Assembly: GCA_022824185.1 (NCBI GenBank)
Contig: JAJEAU010000022.1
Location: forward strand, 124,001-188,000
Direction: 5' to 3'
Origin: Dehalococcoidia bacterium
Lineage (GTDB): Bacteria > Chloroflexota > Dehalococcoidia > Lucifugimonadales > Lucifugimonadaceae
DNA length: 64,000 nt
The notes under the pieces were generated by a model that had not been told where the DNA came from, made no database searches, and saw only the letters and a list, made by a program, of their open reading frames with translations. Position numbers and translations under genes: made by a program. Numbering within the stretch: position 1 is the stretch's first letter; each line of letters begins with the position of its first letter. Positions 60,671 to 64,000 of the stretch are shown here, piece by piece.

Positions 60671-63628
60671 ATGAAATTCACGAATTCAAATAGGCGCGCC
60701 TTGTCGGCCATCGTCCTGGCATTGACTGCGGCACTGGTCTCGATGGTCTGCGCCACCGAAGAACCAACGCCTACTGTCACGCCGACCCCCTTGCCACCCA
60801 TCGTCGTTGACATCGGGATGACCGCGAACACGGTCATGGCTCCCGTGAACATCGAGTTCGAAGCCACGAATTTCACCGACGGGGCTTCCTACTTCTGGGA
60901 TTTCGGCGACGGAAACTCAGCGGCCGGAACCATCGCCCGGCACACCTATTTGGATGCAGGAACGTTCACGATCAAGTTGACTGCCACCCGCGGCGACGAA
61001 ACCGAGATTTCCGAGTCGACGATCACTGTTCAACCCGGCGACGCCGGATGGATAATCCTCAACACCGATGCCCTCGAACTAGAAGGCGGTGAGACGTTCC
61101 AATTCGAAGCTGAGGCCTTCGACCACCTCGGCAATCCCGTGCCGGATCCAAGTCTCGTGTGGCACGCCGATCCTGCCACTGGCGTCATCGACCAAAACGG
61201 CTCATTTACTGCCAGCAACGATGTAGGCTTCGCAGCCGAGGGCGTGAAAATCGACTTCACGCGAGGCAACTTCACCACAAACTACGTGATCCCCGTATCC
61301 GTCGTTTACGGCCCGCCGACCGAGTTGAACATCACACCAGATGTTATCGACACGAGAGTCACGTGGACCGTCGATATGCATGCCGAGGTTCTCGACCACG
61401 CAGGTCACATTCTCGAGGATGCCGAAATCGAGTGGGAAACACTGCGGCCCGGAGATCAGATCGACCAAACCGGCCACTACACGCCAAACCAGACTATCTC
61501 CGGCGATGTAGCGTCGCTGGTTTTGGTGACCGGAACAGTCGGCGACGTCTCGATCGAACAGATCGTCGAAGGGGTCGTCCGCCCAGGTGTCTTGGATCGT
61601 GTCGAGGTCGAAGGCAGTCTGTGGGATTTGAAATCCGGTGACGAGGTGCAGCTGACTGCGGTCGGGTACGACCGGTTTGGCCACGAGTTGGCACTGGACG
61701 AGTTGCGTTGGGAGATCGCAGATCCTGAGGTAGGCAGCTTCAACGCCGAAGGTCTGTTCACCGTCGGCAGCAAGTCTGGCCTATTTGCCGACAACATGGT
61801 TCGCGTTCGGGGCATATTGGACGGCGTCGAAATCTTCACCGACGTTCCTCTGAGGATCCTGCCGTCGAATGCCATCGCAATCGAATTCCTCAACGAATTC
61901 GATTCGGTTCCCGCCGGTTCGAGTTCACCGATCCCCTTGAGCGTCTTGGACGCGAACGGTAACCCCATCACCGATGTTGATGTGCTTTTGGAAGTCACAC
62001 AAGGCGGCAGGTTAAACCAGAACTTCGCGTTCACCGCAGGCTTTGAACCTGGCCTATTTGAGGACGCCATCGTAGCGAGAGTCGAAGCAGACAACGCAGG
62101 CAACGCGGAGTTGTTGCAAGCATCGATGGACATCGAAGTCCGGCAACGCAGCGCCGACTTCCTAGCCGTCGACATCATCGGACCCCGCGGACCAGTCGTC
62201 TACCTGATCAACCTCGCCACTGGTGACTTGCTGCCAGTCTCCGACGAGATCGAACTCAACGATTTCGCCGAGGATTCCCCGGCATGGTGGCCAGACGGCT
62301 CAAGACTGGCGTTTTCCAGCGACGCCAACGGCAAACGCGAGATTTGGGATATCGACCCCTTCACCAACGATTCGAGGCTGCTGGTTTCCGCCGACAACGA
62401 TGTCACGATGCCGGCGATTTCGCCAGACGGCTCTCGCATCGCTTTCGTAGAACGACGGGCTGAGGGTTCAAACATCTACGTGGCGGATTTCGAATTCGAC
62501 GAGAACGGCAACCTGAACGGTAATCTCTCTATCGACGATGCCCAGTTGCTGTCCGAGGGGCAAGGCTTTCAGCATCTGTTCCCGAAATGGTCGCCGGACG
62601 GCGATTTCGTCATGTTTACCACGACGCCAGGCGACGGTCGGTTCCACACATCAATCGTGGACACCGTCACAAACTTCGGCGAGACGGTCGTCGAGGCGAG
62701 CAATGCAAGTGGCTTGGATTGGCATCCCGATGGTCAGCGAATCTTGATCTCAACCCAACGGGACGCCGACGCTGGTCAAGAGAACGTGCTGCTGCTCGGG
62801 GATCTATTCACCGGCGAAATCGAGGAGATCGATGCAGGAGACTTCAGAATCGGCATCGCCGCGATTTCGCCTGACGGATCCGAGATCTCTTTCGTGGATG
62901 AAAACGAAGGCGTAATGTGGCTGATGGACATGGACGGCACTGGCAGAAGGCGCGCACTCGGAGCCCAGTTTCAGACGACCGTAACGGCGTGGCGGCCTCA
63001 ACCTTTGCAACTCCCGACACCCGTCGAGAGAGTGTTGGGGAGCCACGGCCTCATGATCCCGACCGGCGGCATCAGTTCCGAACGATTTGAGGATGAGACC
63101 TTTGGTTCATTGGGTCCATATCAGATAGTGATGGAGACGACTCGAGGAGACGTCCGCATCGACCTTTACAACCACCTGGCCCCGATTAGCGTCGAAAACT
63201 TCGTGAACCTAGCCAATGCCGGATACTACGACGACCTGGCCTTTCACACCGTCGATGTCGAATCTGCCGTCTTCGGCGGTTCGATGCTCAACGCGTTTGG
63301 CGGTACTGCCGGCTACTACATCCCGTCGGAGTTTCACCCCGAAGCGTCGCACGATGTAGCAGGGACAATCTCGATGGTTTCGAAAGTCGTCGACGGGGGA
63401 TCTTCGGAGTTCGTGATCGCCCTCGAACCGAAACCGGAATGGGACGCTTATTCGGAAGGCGAGTTAAAGGATTGCGGTGACCCTGAAGAGATCTGCTACA
63501 CAGTATTTGGTCGAGTAATCGATGGACTCGACGTCCTGATGACGTTCGAGCAGGTAGACGTCTTGTCCTCAGGCCTCGAACCCCATCGGATCCTATCTGT
63601 AACCGTAGAGGACCAAACCCAACAGTGA
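60671..63628 (+). CDS. Exported multidomain protein: PKD domain, Ig-like repeats, TolB-like propeller and degenerate cyclophilin domain
   Basis: 985 residues. The signal peptide ends SMVCATEEPTPT, an imperfect lipobox. A PKD domain follows (about 48-120; ASYFWDFGDGNSAAG). Several Ig-like repeats (about 125-490) recur with GDEVQLTA and DRFGHELALDELRWEI phrases. A TolB/WD40-like propeller (about 495-780) repeats the PAWWPDGSRLAFSSDANG type. From about 815 lies a cyclophilin-like domain in which the catalytic WHRV is FHTVDVESAVFGG and SQFFI is SEFVI, so isomerase activity is doubtful. GELKDCGDPEEIC mirrors the Cys pair of the 55.8-kb cyclophilin. It is probably a surface binding or scaffolding protein. 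Confidence 0.82.
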   Translation: MKFTNSNRRALSAIVLALTAALVSMVCATEEPTPTVTPTPLPPIVVDIGMTANTVMAPVNIEFEATNFTDGASYFWDFGDGNSAAGTIARHTYLDAGTFTIKLTATRGDETEISESTITVQPGDAGWIILNTDALELEGGETFQFEAEAFDHLGNPVPDPSLVWHADPATGVIDQNGSFTASNDVGFAAEGVKIDFTRGNFTTNYVIPVSVVYGPPTELNITPDVIDTRVTWTVDMHAEVLDHAGHILEDAEIEWETLRPGDQIDQTGHYTPNQTISGDVASLVLVTGTVGDVSIEQIVEGVVRPGVLDRVEVEGSLWDLKSGDEVQLTAVGYDRFGHELALDELRWEIADPEVGSFNAEGLFTVGSKSGLFADNMVRVRGILDGVEIFTDVPLRILPSNAIAIEFLNEFDSVPAGSSSPIPLSVLDANGNPITDVDVLLEVTQGGRLNQNFAFTAGFEPGLFEDAIVARVEADNAGNAELLQASMDIEVRQRSADFLAVDIIGPRGPVVYLINLATGDLLPVSDEIELNDFAEDSPAWWPDGSRLAFSSDANGKREIWDIDPFTNDSRLLVSADNDVTMPAISPDGSRIAFVERRAEGSNIYVADFEFDENGNLNGNLSIDDAQLLSEGQGFQHLFPKWSPDGDFVMFTTTPGDGRFHTSIVDTVTNFGETVVEASNASGLDWHPDGQRILISTQRDADAGQENVLLLGDLFTGEIEEIDAGDFRIGIAAISPDGSEISFVDENEGVMWLMDMDGTGRRRALGAQFQTTVTAWRPQPLQLPTPVERVLGSHGLMIPTGGISSERFEDETFGSLGPYQIVMETTRGDVRIDLYNHLAPISVENFVNLANAGYYDDLAFHTVDVESAVFGGSMLNAFGGTAGYYIPSEFHPEASHDVAGTISMVSKVVDGGSSEFVIALEPKPEWDAYSEGELKDCGDPEEICYTVFGRVIDGLDVLMTFEQVDVLSSGLEPHRILSVTVEDQTQQ

Positions 63629-64000
63629 AATACGAATCGACGATTACCCACCTCGAATGCACCTTGACCGGCGAGCGTTTCGACGCATCTCACCCGCATC
63701 GCACCAACCCTGCAAACGGCAAACCCCTGTTCGCCCGTTACGACCTCGACAAAGCGAAATCCTCCCTCACGAAGGAATCGTTGTCCGATCGCCGAAACGA
63801 CATGTGGCGATACCAAGAGGTGATGCCAGTAATCGACGACGCGAACATCATTGCGCTAGGGGAGGGCGGCACTCCGCTCCTCAACGCAGACCGCTTGGCG
63901 AGCGAAGTCGGCATTGACACCCTCTTTATCAAGGACGAAGGCGTAAACCCCACGGGATCGTTCAAAGCGCGCGGCCTCTGTGCCGCCGTTTCAAAAGCCA
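63625..64000 (+). CDS. thrC: Threonine synthase, N-terminal part (runs off the right edge)
   Basis: 125 codons from a GTG overlapping the previous stop (GTGA). A short N-terminal Cys/His segment (ITHLECTLTGERFDASHPH) resembles the zinc-like lead of long threonine synthases; GEGGTPLLNADRLA and IKDEGVNPTGSFKARG follow, with the PLP lysine in SFKARG. It converts phosphohomoserine to threonine. The 3' part is outside the window. Confidence 0.9.
   Translation, partial: MKYESTITHLECTLTGERFDASHPHRTNPANGKPLFARYDLDKAKSSLTKESLSDRRNDMWRYQEVMPVIDDANIIALGEGGTPLLNADRLASEVGIDTLFIKDEGVNPTGSFKARGLCAAVSKA

Overview
The window reads as chromosomal DNA from a Chloroflexota bacterium, most likely of the Dehalococcoidia/SAR202 kind. 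The basis is the pairing of two large GT-C type membrane proteins of the Chloroflexi/archaeal families TIGR03662 and TIGR03663, frequent TTG starts, many 2-oxoacid dehydrogenase and hydroxyacid oxidation genes, and the general gene style; no rRNA is present, so the placement is inference. Genes are densely packed, and only one gene-free stretch exceeds 300 bases (44.5-46.1 kb).

Layout: 0-7.8 kb holds information-processing genes (DinG-type helicase, OGG1-type glycosylase, CCA-adding enzyme, a DsbA/FrnE-like protein with an in-frame TGA, RNase III, FtsY). 7.9-15.2 kb is a cell-surface/lipid-linked sugar block (two polytopic GT-C proteins, a flippase-like protein, an FAD oxidoreductase). 16.2-21.2 kb encodes a NuoE-NuoF-NuoG-like NADH-oxidising module. 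It is followed by thioredoxin, a terminator and tRNA-Sec. 23.1-32.1 kb is central carbon and hydroxyacid oxidation: 2-oxoglutarate dehydrogenase E1 and E2, L-2-hydroxyglutarate oxidase and LutABC. 32.1-36.3 kb runs on the minus strand (glycerate kinase, guanylate kinase, EPSP synthase, prephenate dehydrogenase), followed by a PAC2 protein, tRNA-Thr and a sulfatase. 39.3-44.5 kb on the minus strand is a ferredoxin-reductase-like protein and a replication block (double DnaC-like ATPase, DnaD-like protein, DnaB, then a ribosomal protein L9 fused to an Smr nuclease domain). 44.6-46.1 kb is a repeat-rich, hairpin-rich region with a strong promoter and a probable long structured RNA. 46.1-55.6 kb carries acetyl-CoA synthetase, alcohol dehydrogenase, a spondin-like surface protein, a SelA-fold PLP enzyme, a DUF1932 dehydrogenase and Fe-S assembly genes. 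56.5-60.7 kb is a branched-chain 2-oxoacid dehydrogenase operon ending in lipB. The window closes with a large PKD/TolB/cyclophilin protein and the start of threonine synthase.

The most notable finds are: (1) a probable selenoprotein, a DsbA/FrnE-like protein whose active-site Cys codon is TGA followed by a SECIS-like hairpin, with the gene for tRNA-Sec in the same window; (2) an L9-Smr fusion that would place a collision-nuclease domain on a ribosomal protein; (3) a roughly 0.7-kb candidate structured RNA with a near-consensus promoter, inside 48-base direct repeats; (4) a DnaC-like loader with two AAA+ domains in tandem; and (5) an abrupt change in G/C strand asymmetry at about 16.1 kb, consistent with a replication terminus or a rearrangement or assembly join.
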